Positions 54,208 through 63,772 of a stretch of DNA of 64,000 bases are shown one piece after another. Source of the DNA: Streptosporangium saharense (GTDB lineage: Bacteria; Actinomycetota; Actinomycetes; Streptosporangiales; Streptosporangiaceae); the NCBI RefSeq assembly GCF_014203715.1, contig NZ_JACHJP010000010.1, forward strand, positions 124,001-188,000, given 5' to 3'. The notes below the pieces were generated by a model. It ran no database searches and was not told the DNA's origin. It saw only the letters and a list, made by a program, of their open reading frames with translations. Positions within the stretch are counted from its first letter, which is position 1; every line of letters starts with the position of its first letter. The translations under genes and the position numbers were made by a program.

Positions 54208-55056
54208 GTGGGATCGCACAGGGACCTGCCCGCCGGCATGGTGAATCACATCTTCACGAACAGCGGCATTTCCTCGTTCACCGAGTTCGTCGGCTCCTAC
54301 GCGCCGGACTTGTTGCCCGACAGAAACGAGACCCTGGCGGCCCCGGTCGGAGACCACGTTCCGCACGCGACCACGATCGTCGCCGCGACCTGCGCGGGCG
54401 GCGTGGTGATGGCCGGTGACCGCAGGGCGACCTCGGGGAACATCATCTCCCAGCGGGACATGGAGAAGGTGTTCAGGACCGACGACTTCTCGTGCATGGG
54501 CATCGCCGGGGCGGCGAGCACCGGCATCGAGATGGCCCGCCTCTACCGGGTCGAGCTTGAGCACTACGAGAAGATGGAGGGCAGGACGCTCTCCGTCGCG
54601 GGCAAGGCCAACCGCCTGGCCACGATGATCCGCGGCAACCTCGGCATGGCGATGCAGGGCCTGGCCGTCGTACCGTTGTTCGCCGCGTACGACCCCGAGA
54701 TCGACGGTGGGCGCATCTTCGGATACGACGTCGGCGGCGGGCCGTACGAGCAGTACCAGCACCACGCGATCGGCTCGGGTTCGATCTTCGCGCGTGGTTC
54801 GCTGAAGAAGCTCTACCGGGAGAACGCCTCGCCGGAGGACGTCGTGCAGGCGCTCATCAACGCCCTGTACGACGCGGCCGACGACGACTCGGCGACCGGT
54901 GGCCCCGACGTCACCCGCAAGATCTGGCCCGTTGTAGCGCAGATCACCGCCGACGGCTTCCGCCGTCTGTCCGACGAGGAGGTCGGCGCCCACGTCCAGA
55001 CAGTCCTCGAAGGGCGCATGAACTTCCCCGACGGCCCCGTCGCCCCGCTGCGCTAA
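54208..55056 (+). CDS. prcB: Proteasome beta subunit PrcB
   Basis: 282 residues. A propeptide of 54 residues is followed by the mature N-terminus [21 protein letters not shown], making Thr55 the nucleophile after self-cleavage. Lys in [11 protein letters not shown] corresponds to the catalytic lysine region, and the Asp of AGDRRAT is kept. Fourteen copies form the two inner rings of the 20S core. GTG start with GGAGGG upstream. It is followed by prcA after 19 bp. Confidence 0.97.
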   Translation: MGSHRDLPAGMVNHIFTNSGISSFTEFVGSYAPDLLPDRNETLAAPVGDHVPHATTIVAATCAGGVVMAGDRRATSGNIISQRDMEKVFRTDDFSCMGIAGAASTGIEMARLYRVELEHYEKMEGRTLSVAGKANRLATMIRGNLGMAMQGLAVVPLFAAYDPEIDGGRIFGYDVGGGPYEQYQHHAIGSGSIFARGSLKKLYRENASPEDVVQALINALYDAADDDSATGGPDVTRKIWPVVAQITADGFRRLSDEEVGAHVQTVLEGRMNFPDGPVAPLR

Positions 55057-55075
55057 CACGAGAGGATCACCCCAG

Positions 55076-55876
55076 GTGTCCATACCCTTTGGATATGTCT
55101 CGCCCGAGCAGCAGATGCGGGACAAGGCGGACTACGCGCGTAAGGGGATCGCGCGAGGCCGCAGCGTCGTCGTCCTGCAGTACGAGGACGGCATCCTGTT
55201 CGTCGCCCCCAACCCCTCCCGGGCCCTGCACAAGATCAGCGAGATCTACGACAAGATCGGTTTCGCCGCGGTCGGCCGCTACAACGAGTTCGAGGCGCTG
55301 CGACTCGGCGGCATCCGTTACGCCGACATCAACGGCTACAACTACGCCAGGGACGACGTCACCGCGCGTGGGCTGGCCAACCTCTACGCGCAGAACCTCG
55401 GGCAGATCTTCACCGAGTCGCCCAAGCCCTTCGAGGTCGAGATCGTGGTCGCCGAGGTCGGTGACAGCGCGGAGGAGGACCACATCTACCGCCTCACCTT
55501 CGACGGCTCGGTCTTCGACGAGACCGGCCTGGTGGCGATGGGCGGCCAGGCGGAGGCCGTCGCGGGCAGGCTCAAGGAGCGCTACCGCGAGGGCCTGCCG
55601 CTGCCCGAGGCCCTTGAGGCGGCGCTGTTCGCCCTCACCGAGCCGGGTGGTGAGCGCCCCCCGGCGAACCAGCTCGAGGTCGCGGTGCTCGACCGCAACC
55701 GGCCGCACCGCAAGTTCCTGCGCCTGAACGGCCCGAGGCTGGAGCGGCTGCTCGCCGAGGAGACGACGCCCTCCCCGACCGCTCCGGACACGGCGTCGGG
55801 GGCGGCGCCCGAGCAGGGCTCCGACCTGCCGCCGACCGCGCCGGAGGGCGACATCGACACCGGCTCCAACGGCTGA
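55076..55876 (+). CDS. prcA: Proteasome alpha subunit PrcA
   Basis: 266 residues. The N-terminus [25 protein letters not shown] is the alpha-type gate and H0 helix, followed by the proteasome fold without a catalytic Thr. The C-terminal 45 residues are a Pro/Ser/Glu-rich disordered tail. Fourteen copies form the outer rings and bind the QYL tail of the ATPase. GTG start 55076 with AGAGGA upstream. Confidence 0.97.
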   Translation: MSIPFGYVSPEQQMRDKADYARKGIARGRSVVVLQYEDGILFVAPNPSRALHKISEIYDKIGFAAVGRYNEFEALRLGGIRYADINGYNYARDDVTARGLANLYAQNLGQIFTESPKPFEVEIVVAEVGDSAEEDHIYRLTFDGSVFDETGLVAMGGQAEAVAGRLKERYREGLPLPEALEAALFALTEPGGERPPANQLEVAVLDRNRPHRKFLRLNGPRLERLLAEETTPSPTAPDTASGAAPEQGSDLPPTAPEGDIDTGSNG

Positions 55877-55899
55877 CGGAGCCGGTCGGAACGGTCAGA

Positions 55900-55933
55900 G
55901 AGCGCCGCGTCCCCGTGTGGGGGCGCGGCGCTC
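55900..55933 (+). terminator. Hairpin terminator after prcA
   Basis: GAGCGCCGCG-T-CCCC pairs with GGGG-G-CGCGGCGCTC around GTGT, a 14-bp stem with one T/G bulge pair. No T run follows. Confidence 0.65.
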
Positions 55934-55997
55934 CGCTGTGACGTGGATCACCTTCCATGCGGCGAACCGGGTCCGTGGGGCCGTCGTCGTAACGAGC

Positions 55998-56510
55998 ATG
56001 AAACGCTCACTGCTGGCCGTGGCCGCCGCGCTCTCCGTCGCCCTGGGCGGCGCGATCCCCGCCGAGGCCGCGGCGATTCCTAACTTCCCCCGCCCGAAGA
56101 TCTTCGGCACCACCTTCCAGAAGGACCCCGGCCACGACTTCACCAAGCGCATCAGCCCCCGCAAGAACGGCATCCTGCGCGGCTGGATCACCCACGTCAG
56201 CCGGTACGAGGTGGAGTACGAGCCGATCAAGTGGGTGCGGGACAAGTACACCGAGGGATACTTCGTCGGCCCCCCGGAGGGGCACGTGAGCGCCTACGCC
56301 TCACCGGTCGCCAAGAACGTCGTCTTCCTGAGCGCCTTCGGCTGCTCCTCGACGGGGGCCGGCCCCATGACCGTCGACAAGGTCGGCCTGGGGGCCAAGC
56401 GGTGCTCCAGGAAGGTTCTGCTGACGAGGGTGAAGAAGTCCCAGCGCCCCTCGCTGATCACCGTCTACCGGGGACAGATCGTCAAGGTCCAGGAGATCTA
56501 CACCCCCTGA
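55998..56510 (+). CDS. Secreted protein of unknown function
   Basis: 170 residues. A typical Sec signal peptide (MKRSLLAVAAALSVALGGAIPAEA, cleavage near AEA-AA) is followed by a compact basic domain with two cysteines (FGCSSTG and AKRCSRK) that may form a disulfide. No family recognised. It lies alone between prcA and pafA, both flanked by terminators. Sequence gives no link to the proteasome. Longer in-frame starts upstream lack a signal peptide at the N-terminus. Confidence 0.75.
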   Translation: MKRSLLAVAAALSVALGGAIPAEAAAIPNFPRPKIFGTTFQKDPGHDFTKRISPRKNGILRGWITHVSRYEVEYEPIKWVRDKYTEGYFVGPPEGHVSAYASPVAKNVVFLSAFGCSSTGAGPMTVDKVGLGAKRCSRKVLLTRVKKSQRPSLITVYRGQIVKVQEIYTP

Positions 56511-56523
56511 ACGTTCCCGTACG

Positions 56524-56552
56524 GCTCGCGCCCGTTCTCACCGGGCGTGAGC
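56524..56552 (+). terminator. Hairpin terminator after the secreted-protein gene
   Basis: GCTCGCGCCCG pairs with CGGGCGTGAGC (11 bp, one G-U) with a 7-nt loop, 14 bp past the stop codon. Confidence 0.6.
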
Positions 56553-56653
56553 CCCGCTCACGCTTAGCCGACCCCAGGTGGGGGCATAAGCCGTACGACC
56601 GAAAACCCCACTGATCCCTCCCGCAGGAGGGGTTCGGCGAATAGTGTGAGGCA

Positions 56654-58012
56654 ATGGACCGTCGCATCTTCGGGCTTGAGAACGAGTACGGCGTCACCTG
56701 CACGTTCAGGGGACAGCGGCGGCTGTCGCCCGACGAGGTCGCGCGTTACCTATTCCGCAGAGTCGTCTCCTGGGGCCGGTCGAGCAACGTCTTCCTGCGC
56801 AACGGCGCGCGCCTCTACCTCGACGTCGGCAGCCACCCCGAGTACGCAACCCCCGAGTGTGACAACGTCGTGGAGCTCGTCACCCACGACAAGGCGGGTG
56901 AGCGCATCCTGGAGGGCCTGCTCGTCGACGCGGAGAAGCGTCTGCGCGAGGAGGGCATCGCCGGGGACATCTACCTCTTCAAGAACAACACCGACTCGGC
57001 GGGCAACTCCTACGGCTGCCACGAGAACTACCTGGTCGGCAGGCACGGGGAGTTCGGCCGCCTGGCGGACGTGCTCATCCCCTTCCTGGTCACCCGTCAG
57101 ATCATCTGCGGCGCGGGCAAGGTGCTGCAGACCCCGCGCGGCGCCGTCTACTGCGTCTCCCAGCGGGCCGAGCACATCTGGGAGGGCGTCTCCAGCGCCA
57201 CCACCCGCTCCCGGCCGATCATCAACACCCGTGACGAGCCGCACGCGGACGCCGAGCGCTTCCGCCGCCTGCACGTCATCGTCGGCGACTCCAACATGAG
57301 CGAGACGACGATGCTGCTCAAGGTCGGCGCGACCGACCTGGTGCTGCGCATGATCGAGGCGGGCACCGTGATGCGCGACCTGTCGCTGGAGAACCCCATC
57401 CGGGCCATCCGGGAGGTCTCCCACGACATGACCGGCCGGCGCCGGGTGCGCCTGGCCAACGGCAGGGAGGCGTCCTCGCTGGAGATCCAGCAGGAGTACC
57501 TCTCCAAGGCGCGTGACTTCGTCGACCGCAGGGGCGGCGACAAGATCAGCGAGCGGGTGCTCGAACTGTGGGAGCGGACGCTCACCGCGGTCGAGACGGG
57601 CAACCTGGACCTGGTCTCCAGGGAGATCGACTGGGTCACCAAGTACCAGCTGATCGAGCGCTACCGCAGGAAGTACGACCTGCCGCTGTCCAGCCCCAGG
57701 GTCGCCCAGCTCGACCTCGCCTACCACGACGTGCACCGGCGTAGGGGCCTGTTCTACCTGCTGCAGAAGCGCGGCGCGGTCGAGCGGGTCGCCTCCGACC
57801 TGAAGATCTTCGAGGCCAAGTCGGTGCCGCCGCAGACCACCAGGGCGAAGCTGCGCGGGGAGTTCATCCGCAGGGCGCAGGAGAAGCGCCGCGACTTCAC
57901 CGTGGACTGGGTCCACCTGAAGCTCAACGACCAGGCGCAGCGCACGGTGCTGTGCAAGGACCCCTTCCGCAGCGTGGACGAGAGGGTGGACAAGCTGATC
58001 GCGGGAATGTGA
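56654..58012 (+). CDS. pafA: PafA, Pup-protein ligase
   Basis: 452 residues, glutamine-synthetase-like. [16 protein letters not shown] carries the ATP/Mg Glu residues, [21 protein letters not shown] and [18 protein letters not shown] follow, and the C-terminal domain ends [11 protein letters not shown]. It phosphorylates the Pup C-terminal Glu and ligates it to substrate lysines. It lacks the insertion seen in Dop. TAGTGT at 56642-56647 lies 6 nt from the ATG, so pafA is probably leaderless and transcribed apart from prcBA. Confidence 0.96.
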   Translation: MDRRIFGLENEYGVTCTFRGQRRLSPDEVARYLFRRVVSWGRSSNVFLRNGARLYLDVGSHPEYATPECDNVVELVTHDKAGERILEGLLVDAEKRLREEGIAGDIYLFKNNTDSAGNSYGCHENYLVGRHGEFGRLADVLIPFLVTRQIICGAGKVLQTPRGAVYCVSQRAEHIWEGVSSATTRSRPIINTRDEPHADAERFRRLHVIVGDSNMSETTMLLKVGATDLVLRMIEAGTVMRDLSLENPIRAIREVSHDMTGRRRVRLANGREASSLEIQQEYLSKARDFVDRRGGDKISERVLELWERTLTAVETGNLDLVSREIDWVTKYQLIERYRRKYDLPLSSPRVAQLDLAYHDVHRRRGLFYLLQKRGAVERVASDLKIFEAKSVPPQTTRAKLRGEFIRRAQEKRRDFTVDWVHLKLNDQAQRTVLCKDPFRSVDERVDKLIAGM

Positions 58013-58108
58013 CGGTCATGCTTCGGTAAGGTCGTCGGCGGTCTTAGCACGCCCGTATGTGTTGACGGGTAGTGTGACGCAAACCTGACGTCTGCCAGAA
58101 GGATATTC

Positions 58109-59065
58109 ATGCGCCGCCGCAGCCTGGCCGTACTGGCCGCAGTGCCATTGTTGTTCGCCGCAGCCTGTGGCTCCGAGGGAGGCACGGGCTCGGGGGCCTC
58201 GGCCACCACCTCCGCCGGGTCGGCGCCCGAGCTGAAGGTCACCGGCGCGACGAACGCCAAGCCGACCGTGGCCTTCCCCGCGAAGGTCACGGAGGTCTCC
58301 TCCTACCAGGTGCTCACACCCGGAACCGTCGGCACCCCGGCCCAGGCCGGCGCCAGCGTGGTGGCCAACCTCACCGTCTTCACCTGGGACGGCAAGCAGA
58401 ACAAGCTGGTCGGCTCGACCTACGACGAGGGCGGCCCGCAACTGATCACCCTCAACGAGCAGATCCCCGAGATCCTGCGCAAGGGCTTCGCGGAGACCAA
58501 GGGCGGGGGCCGCTTCCTGTCGGTCCTCGGCAAGGACGCGCTGCCCAAGGAGCAGCAGGCCCAGGCTCCCGCGGGCCAGTCGCAGGTCTTCGTGGTCGAC
58601 GTGGTCGACGTCCCCGCCGCGGGCAAGGCGGCCCAGGGTACGGCGGCCGACCCCGAGGTCAAGGGGATCAAGATCGAGAACCCCGGTGGGGACGCCGCGC
58701 CCAAGCTGACCACCAAGACCGACGAGAAGGCCCCCAAGGGACTGGTCGCCAAGACCGTGATCAAGGGCACCGGGCCCGAGGTCAAGTCGGGCCAGTCGAT
58801 CCTGGTCCAGTACGTCGGCAAGATCTGGGGCTCTGACCAGGAGTTCGACAGCAGCTGGGCACGTGGCGGAGAGCCGATCATGTTCCAGATCGGCACCGGC
58901 AAGGTCATCAAGGGCTGGGACCAGGGCCTGGTCGGCGTCCCGGTCGGCAGCCGGGTGCTGCTGAGCATCCCGCCGGACCTGGGATACGGCAAGGACGGCT
59001 CCGGCGACAAGATCAAGGGAACCGACACCCTGGTCTTCCTGGTGGACGTCCTCAAGGCCTACTGA
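58109..59065 (+). CDS. Tandem FKBP-type peptidyl-prolyl isomerase lipoprotein
   Basis: 318 residues. Lipoprotein signal with Cys20 (FAAACGSEGG). Two FKBP-like domains follow: the first (about 50-170) is diverged; the second (about 210-318) has VQYVGKIWGSDQEFDSSW, IPPDLGYG and TLVFLVDVLKAY, the conserved active-site strand set. It helps fold exported proteins at the membrane surface. The gene is commonly found after pafA in actinobacteria. ATG 58109 with AGAAGGA upstream. Confidence 0.9.
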   Translation: MRRRSLAVLAAVPLLFAAACGSEGGTGSGASATTSAGSAPELKVTGATNAKPTVAFPAKVTEVSSYQVLTPGTVGTPAQAGASVVANLTVFTWDGKQNKLVGSTYDEGGPQLITLNEQIPEILRKGFAETKGGGRFLSVLGKDALPKEQQAQAPAGQSQVFVVDVVDVPAAGKAAQGTAADPEVKGIKIENPGGDAAPKLTTKTDEKAPKGLVAKTVIKGTGPEVKSGQSILVQYVGKIWGSDQEFDSSWARGGEPIMFQIGTGKVIKGWDQGLVGVPVGSRVLLSIPPDLGYGKDGSGDKIKGTDTLVFLVDVLKAY

Positions 59066-59081
59066 CCCACTGAACGTCCAG

Positions 59082-59114
59082 GGACCCGGTCACGCCCCCC
59101 GCGTGCCCGGGTCC
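59082..59114 (+). terminator. Terminator after the FKBP gene
   Basis: GGACCCGGTCACGC pairs with GCGTGCCCGGGTCC (14 bp, one mismatch) around five C, followed by TTCGC. Confidence 0.7.
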
Positions 59115-59167
59115 TTCGCATCACCGGTGAAGGGTTTGGGGTACCGGTGCCGTGCGTGAGGAGTTTC

Positions 59168-59257
59168 GGCTTGGGCGCGTCGGTGAGCTGGACTGAGGAG
59201 TGACGGAGCGAAGCGGAGGAGTGACGAGGGAAGTCACCGACTTCGGGCGCCCAAGCC
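59168..59257. repeat. Composite inverted repeat with internal GAGTGACG repeats
   Basis: The outer arms are GGCTTGGGCGC (59168-59178) and GCGCCCAAGCC (59247-59257); directly inside lie GTCGGTGA (59179-59186) and TCACCGAC (59234-59241). Within the loop GAGGAGTGACG occurs twice around GAGCGAAGCG. Arms this long are not expected by chance. It could be a small non-autonomous element or a structured RNA; a similar GAGTGACGG sequence occurs at 25541-25578. Confidence 0.6.
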
Positions 59258-59307
59258 CTGCGGCGCCGAAGGCGCCGCAAAAACAAGCACAGCCTAGAAT
59301 CCCGCCT

Positions 59308-59949
59308 GTGAGCAGCGATGACCTCGGCACGGTCGCGGCCCTGCACGATCCCGTGAGGCGGGCCGTCTACGAGTACGTGGCCTCCCTGGGGCGTGAGGCG
59401 GGGCGGAACGAGACCGCGGAGGCGGTGGGGGTGCAGCGGACCCTGGCGGCCTTCCACCTCGACAAGCTGGTGGAGGCCGGTCTGCTTGAGGCGGGCTTCA
59501 AACGGCTGACCGACAGGACGGGGCCGGGCAGTGGCCGTCCGGCGAAGGTCTACCGCAGGGCGCCGGGGGAGTGGCAGGTCAGCGTCCCGGCCAGGGACTA
59601 CCGTTCCATGGCGTCAATGCTGGCCGAGGCGGTCGATCGTCTCGGCGGGGAGGAGATCGCCGACGAGGTCGCGCGGCGGGCGGGCGCGCAGCTGGCGGAG
59701 CGGGGTGAGGACCTCGCCGGGGCGCTGCGCGCGCGGGGATACGAGCCCTACGAGGACGACGGTGTGCTGCGGATGCGCAACTGCCCCTTCCACGTGCTGT
59801 CGCGGGAGCAACCGCTGCTGGTGTGCTCGATGAACCTGGCGCTGTGCCGGGGGCTGCTCGATGCGCTGGGTGAGGAGGCCCGTACGGCCAGGCTGGATCC
59901 CCGGCCGGGGGAGTGCTGCGTCACTTTTTCTAAAAACAACGAAGATTGA
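59308..59949 (+). CDS. HTH transcriptional regulator with C-terminal cysteine cluster (SufR-like layout)
   Basis: 213 residues. A winged helix-turn-helix at 5-75 (DPVRRAVYEYVAS, NETAEAVGVQRTLAAFHLDKLVEAGLLE) is followed by a helical part. The C-terminal cysteine set is NCPFH, VCSMN, LALC and ECCVTF. This layout (HTH then C-x13-C and a terminal Cys pair) resembles SufR and related Fe-S or metal-sensing regulators. GTG 59308 is preceded by TAGAAT 7 nt away, so the mRNA should be leaderless. A DUF3291 gene follows by 33 bp and is probably its partner. Confidence 0.82.
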   Translation: MSSDDLGTVAALHDPVRRAVYEYVASLGREAGRNETAEAVGVQRTLAAFHLDKLVEAGLLEAGFKRLTDRTGPGSGRPAKVYRRAPGEWQVSVPARDYRSMASMLAEAVDRLGGEEIADEVARRAGAQLAERGEDLAGALRARGYEPYEDDGVLRMRNCPFHVLSREQPLLVCSMNLALCRGLLDALGEEARTARLDPRPGECCVTFSKNNED

Positions 59950-59982
59950 CATAGAAGAACGGGGGATGGTTTGCTGACAGGC

Positions 59983-60459
59983 ATGCACCTAGCTCAGCTC
60001 AACGTCGGTCATCTGCGCGCCCCCCTCGAATCCCCCGAGATCGCCGACTTCGTCGCGGCCCTCGACCCCATCAACCAGCTCGCCGAGGAGTCCCCCGGCT
60101 ACGTGTGGCGGCTCAAAGGAGGCGAAGGGCCGCAGGACGTCGTCCACCACGACTACGGGGACCACCTGCTGATCAACTTCTCCGTGTGGGAGGACCGCGA
60201 CAGCCTGTGGGACTTCGTCTACCGCAGTGCCCACCTGGGCATCCTGCAACGGCGCAGGGAGTGGTTCCTGCGCGTCGCGGAGCCGTACTCGGTGATGTGG
60301 TGGATCCCGAGCGACCACGTGCCCACGCTTGAGGAGGGCATGGAGCGCCTGGACCTGCTCAGAACTCAGGGCCCTACACCGCAGGCCTTCACCTTCAAGG
60401 AGTTCTACGAAAGCAGCGAGGCCGCGTGGCGTCCGGCGGCCGCGGAGGCCAGGAAGTAG
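59983..60459 (+). CDS. DUF3291 family protein
   Basis: 158 residues. It begins MHLAQLNVGHLRAPLESPEI and has the family pattern LDPINQLAEESPGYVWRL, NFSVWEDRDSLWDFVY, HLGILQRRREWF and MWWIPSDHVPTLEEGMERL. The fold is ferredoxin-like, similar to small monooxygenases. Role unknown. It lies behind the Cys-rich regulator on the same strand. Its end overlaps the convergent DUF3866 gene by 55 bp. Confidence 0.85.
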   Translation: MHLAQLNVGHLRAPLESPEIADFVAALDPINQLAEESPGYVWRLKGGEGPQDVVHHDYGDHLLINFSVWEDRDSLWDFVYRSAHLGILQRRREWFLRVAEPYSVMWWIPSDHVPTLEEGMERLDLLRTQGPTPQAFTFKEFYESSEAAWRPAAAEARK

Positions 60460-61484
60460 GCCAGGTCCTCGTCCAGCCCACGGCCCATCGTCGACAGTCT
60501 GACCGGGCAGTCCGCGAGGTCCTCGTACAGCCCCTCGACCGGGACCCCGACCAGCTCGTGCCGTACGGCCAGCGGCGCGCACTGCTCGGCCACCCGGCTG
60601 CCGAAGTCGCCGGGCAGCTCGGGCACGACCACCTGGGCGGGGGCGAGGGCGACCCTGCCGTAGGCGGTCAGCGAGTGGTGTGAGACCCCGATGTGACGCT
60701 TGCGCAGGTCGCCTTCGCTGACCCGCAGCGCCGCGACCGGCCTGCCGCCGAGCACGGAGGCCGCGTTGACGGCCTCGCCCGCGGAGACGCCGGAGAAGCC
60801 CCAGCGGGTTCCGGTGCCCAGGTTGCCCGGCCCCTGGGTGACGATCGCCACGTCGGCGTCCATCACGTGTCGGGCCGCGAGCAGGCCCGTGTGCAGCGTC
60901 ACGGCCTCCACGTCGCCGCCGAACGCCTGACCGACCGTGACCACCCCGTCGAGCCAGCCCGTCTCCCTGAGCCTGGCGCAGGACATGGAGAACCAGGCGG
61001 GCAGCGCGCCGCCGTCGAGCATCACGTAGGCGACCCGGACCTCCTCGTGCCCGGCGGGGCGGGAGCCGTACAGGCCGCAGAGGATGGCGGGCAGCGCCGA
61101 GTGCAGGTCGGCGACCACGACGGGCATGCCGTCCAGCGAGTCGGCCTCGCGCAGCGCCTCGTGGAAGGGGGAGTCCTGTTCGTCCGCGCCGAGCACGGTC
61201 GCCTGCAGGGGGGTGTAGCGTGCCTTCACCAGGTGGCCGGGACCCTGTGGATCTTTCGGCAATCTGTTCGGGAGTGCCACCACCATGGCGTAACCTCCCG
61301 TACCGAGACCCATCGCGAGCGCGGTCGTGTTGAGGAGGACCGTGTCGCCCGGCTCAGGACGCCCGACCAGGGCGGGGTAGGCCAGCGCACGGACGAGCCC
61401 CTCCTCGGTGGAGACCTCGATCTCCATCGCCCCCGACCACTCTCGCCGGATCCGCGCGACCTCGCCCCTGCGCCATCTGATCAC
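60405..61484 (-). CDS. DUF3866 family protein
   Basis: 359 residues, soluble. It starts with RRGEVARIRREWSGAMEIEV and has conserved blocks NTTALAMGLGTGGYAMVVA, VVADLHSALPAILCGL, IVTQGPGNLGTGTRWGFSG and VSHHSLTAYGRVAL. DUF3866 is commonly encoded beside pafBC in actinobacteria; function unknown. GTG 61484 is preceded by TACTCT (61496-61491) 6 nt away, so it is probably leaderless. It is divergent from pafB. Confidence 0.85.
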   Translation of the reverse strand: MIRWRRGEVARIRREWSGAMEIEVSTEEGLVRALAYPALVGRPEPGDTVLLNTTALAMGLGTGGYAMVVALPNRLPKDPQGPGHLVKARYTPLQATVLGADEQDSPFHEALREADSLDGMPVVVADLHSALPAILCGLYGSRPAGHEEVRVAYVMLDGGALPAWFSMSCARLRETGWLDGVVTVGQAFGGDVEAVTLHTGLLAARHVMDADVAIVTQGPGNLGTGTRWGFSGVSAGEAVNAASVLGGRPVAALRVSEGDLRKRHIGVSHHSLTAYGRVALAPAQVVVPELPGDFGSRVAEQCAPLAVRHELVGVPVEGLYEDLADCPVRLSTMGRGLDEDLAYFLASAAAGRHAASLLS

Positions 61485-61540
61485 CGGGGAAGAGTAGCGC
61501 CACCTGGACGTAGAGTCATGTGAACAGGGAAGGAGGCCGG

Positions 61541-62500
61541 ATGTCGCGCCGGAAGACCGAGCGGTTGCTGAACCTTGTGATCTGCCTGCTGGCCACGAGG
61601 CGGCCGCTCAGCGCCGAGCACATCCGCCAGGCGGTGCCCGGATACGACGCCGCCAACGACGAGGCCTTCCAGCGGATGTTCGAGCGGGACAAGAACGAGC
61701 TGCGGGAGATCGGCATTCCGATCGAGGTCCAGAAGGACCCCTGGGAGGAGGACCCGGGCTACCGGATCGTCCGCGAGTCCTACGAGCTGCCCGAGATCAC
61801 CCTCGAACCCGACGAGGCGGCCGTGGTCGGCCTGGCCGCCCAGGTGTGGCAGCGGGCGAGCCTGGCCGAGGCCGCCAGCGGCGCGCTGCTGAAGCTGCGC
61901 GCCGGGGGAGTGGAGACCGACGAGGCGGGCGGGATGCTCGGTGGGGCGCTTGAACTGCGCGTCGACACCCGCGACCCGGCCTTCCCCGCGCTGTGGGAGG
62001 CCGTGCGCGACCGGCGCGCGGTCCGTTTCCCCTACCGGGCCGCGGCCAGCGAGAGCGTGCTGACCAGGACGGTCGAACCGTGGGGCGTGGTCAGCCGCCG
62101 CGGCCGGTGGTACGTCGTGGGTCACGACCGCGACCGGGGCGCGGCACGGGTGTTCCGGCTCAGCCGGATCAACGGCCCCGTCGTCCCGGTCGGCCGCCCC
62201 GGCGCCGTCGTGGTCCCCGAGGGCGTGGACATCATCTCGATGGTCGGCTACCGCGACGAGATGACGGTCAGGGAGCGCGCCGCCCTCATCCGGGTCCGCG
62301 AGGGCACCTGCCAGGGGCTTCGCCAGGTGGCCAAGGCCGTACGGCAGGGCGACGACGGGTGGGACGAGCTGGACGTCGAGTTCACCGACACCGAGCGGCT
62401 GGCCGGGTGGGTGGCGGGCTTCGCCGCCGACGCCGAGGTGGCCGGGCCGCCGGACGCCAGGGAGGCCGTGATCCGCCGCCTGAAGGGAGCCCTGGCGTGA
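61541..62500 (+). CDS. pafB: PafB, WYL-domain regulator
   Basis: 319 residues. N-terminal winged helix (RKTERLLNLVICLLATRRPLSA), then a WYL domain (WGVVSRRGRWYVVGHDRDRGAARVFRLSRI) and the C-terminal extension. With PafC it activates DNA-damage genes, probably responding to single-stranded DNA. ATG 61541 has GAAGGAGG upstream. It is followed by pafC after 37 bp. Confidence 0.94.
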   Translation: MSRRKTERLLNLVICLLATRRPLSAEHIRQAVPGYDAANDEAFQRMFERDKNELREIGIPIEVQKDPWEEDPGYRIVRESYELPEITLEPDEAAVVGLAAQVWQRASLAEAASGALLKLRAGGVETDEAGGMLGGALELRVDTRDPAFPALWEAVRDRRAVRFPYRAAASESVLTRTVEPWGVVSRRGRWYVVGHDRDRGAARVFRLSRINGPVVPVGRPGAVVVPEGVDIISMVGYRDEMTVRERAALIRVREGTCQGLRQVAKAVRQGDDGWDELDVEFTDTERLAGWVAGFAADAEVAGPPDAREAVIRRLKGALA

Positions 62501-62537
62501 GGGGCGAGGACAGACCGACGAGCAGGGGGAACACAGT

Positions 62538-63494
62538 ATGAGCACGGCCGACCGGTTGCCCAGGCTGCTGGCGCTGGTGCCGTACCTGATGTCCCACCCC
62601 GGGGCGCAGGTGCCCGAGGTGGCCAAGGTCTTCGGGCTGAGCGAGAAGCAGCTCATCGACGACCTCCAGCTGGTGTGGATGTGCGGGCTGCCCGGCCACA
62701 CCCCGGGAGACCTGATCGACGTCTCCTGGGACGGCGGCGAGATCGTCATCGACAACGCCGACACCATCGCCCGCCCGCTGCGGCTGGGCATCGACGAGGC
62801 GAGCGCCCTGCTGGTGGCCCTGCGCATGCTCGCCGAGCTGCCGGAGTTCGGCGACCGTGACGCGCTGGCGCGGGTCATCGCCAAGTTCGAGCAGGCCGAG
62901 GGAGAGGGCGCCGCGGCGGTCAGCAGCCAGGTCGCCGTCGAGGTCGGCGCGACCCCGGACGCCCTGCCGACCGTCAACGAGGCGCTGCGCCGCGGCAGAC
63001 GGCTCTCGCTGCGCTACCACGTGCCGGGCCGCGACGAGATCACCCCGCGCGAGGTCGACCCGATGCGCCTGGTCGTGGTGGACGGCCGCTCCTACCTGTC
63101 CGGCTGGTGCTACCGGGCGGAGGCGGTCAGGCTCTTCCGCCTCGACCGGATGCTCACCGTCGAGATCCTCGACGTGGCCGCCGACCCGCCCGCGGACGCG
63201 GTGCCCGACGAGGTGACGCCCGGGGTGTTCCGGCCCTCGCCGACCGACGAGCTGGTCGAGCTCGAACTGACCCCCGCGGGCCGCTGGGTCGCCGAGTACT
63301 ACGCGTGCGAGGAGGTCACCGAACTGGGCGAGGGGCGCCTGAAGGTGACACTGCGCGCCCGGGACCAGGGCTGGCTGGTACGGCTCGCGCTGCGCCTCGG
63401 CGACACCGGCCGGGTGCTCTCACCCGCCTCACTGGCCGAGAGCGTCAGGCGGGCGGCGACCTCGGCGCTGAATCGTTACGAGTCGGTCTCCTGA
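62538..63494 (+). CDS. pafC: PafC, WYL-domain regulator
   Basis: 318 residues, paralogue of PafB. The N-terminal helix-turn-helix (PRLLALVPYLMSHPGAQVPEVAKVFG), WYL domain (SYLSGWCYRAEAVRLFRLDRM) and C-terminal extension are complete. It works as a heterodimer with PafB in the LexA-independent DNA-damage response. GTG-free: ATG 62538 with AGGGGGAA upstream. Confidence 0.94.
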   Translation: MSTADRLPRLLALVPYLMSHPGAQVPEVAKVFGLSEKQLIDDLQLVWMCGLPGHTPGDLIDVSWDGGEIVIDNADTIARPLRLGIDEASALLVALRMLAELPEFGDRDALARVIAKFEQAEGEGAAAVSSQVAVEVGATPDALPTVNEALRRGRRLSLRYHVPGRDEITPREVDPMRLVVVDGRSYLSGWCYRAEAVRLFRLDRMLTVEILDVAADPPADAVPDEVTPGVFRPSPTDELVELELTPAGRWVAEYYACEEVTELGEGRLKVTLRARDQGWLVRLALRLGDTGRVLSPASLAESVRRAATSALNRYESVS

Positions 63495-63518
63495 CATGCG
63501 CCGTTATGATCGGCTGTC

Positions 63519-63707
63519 ATGAGCTGGATCTTCGCCGCGGTCGGACTCGCCTTCGCGGGCCTGCTGGTGCTGGGTTTTCTGGGGGTTCGCGTGCTGCTGG
63601 CCACCCGGGCGCTGGGCCGGGAGGTCGCCAGGATCCGCCAGACGGTCACCCCCGCACACAGCGCCTTGAACGAGCAGGTCCGGACAATCCCCTCCCGGAA
63701 GGGATGA
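63519..63707 (+). CDS. Small single-helix membrane protein
   Basis: 62 residues: one membrane helix (WIFAAVGLAFAGLLVLGFLGVRVLLA) and a cytoplasmic basic tail. Small membrane proteins are often seen between pafC and tatA in actinobacteria. TATGAT at 63505-63510 is 8 nt from the ATG, giving a leaderless or very short leader mRNA. Function unknown. Confidence 0.7.
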   Translation: MSWIFAAVGLAFAGLLVLGFLGVRVLLATRALGREVARIRQTVTPAHSALNEQVRTIPSRKG

Positions 63708-63772
63708 GTCTGTGCTCACGGGAGCGTACGATCGGGCAGGAGAGTGCATGTCGTTCGGCCTAAGGATGTGTC

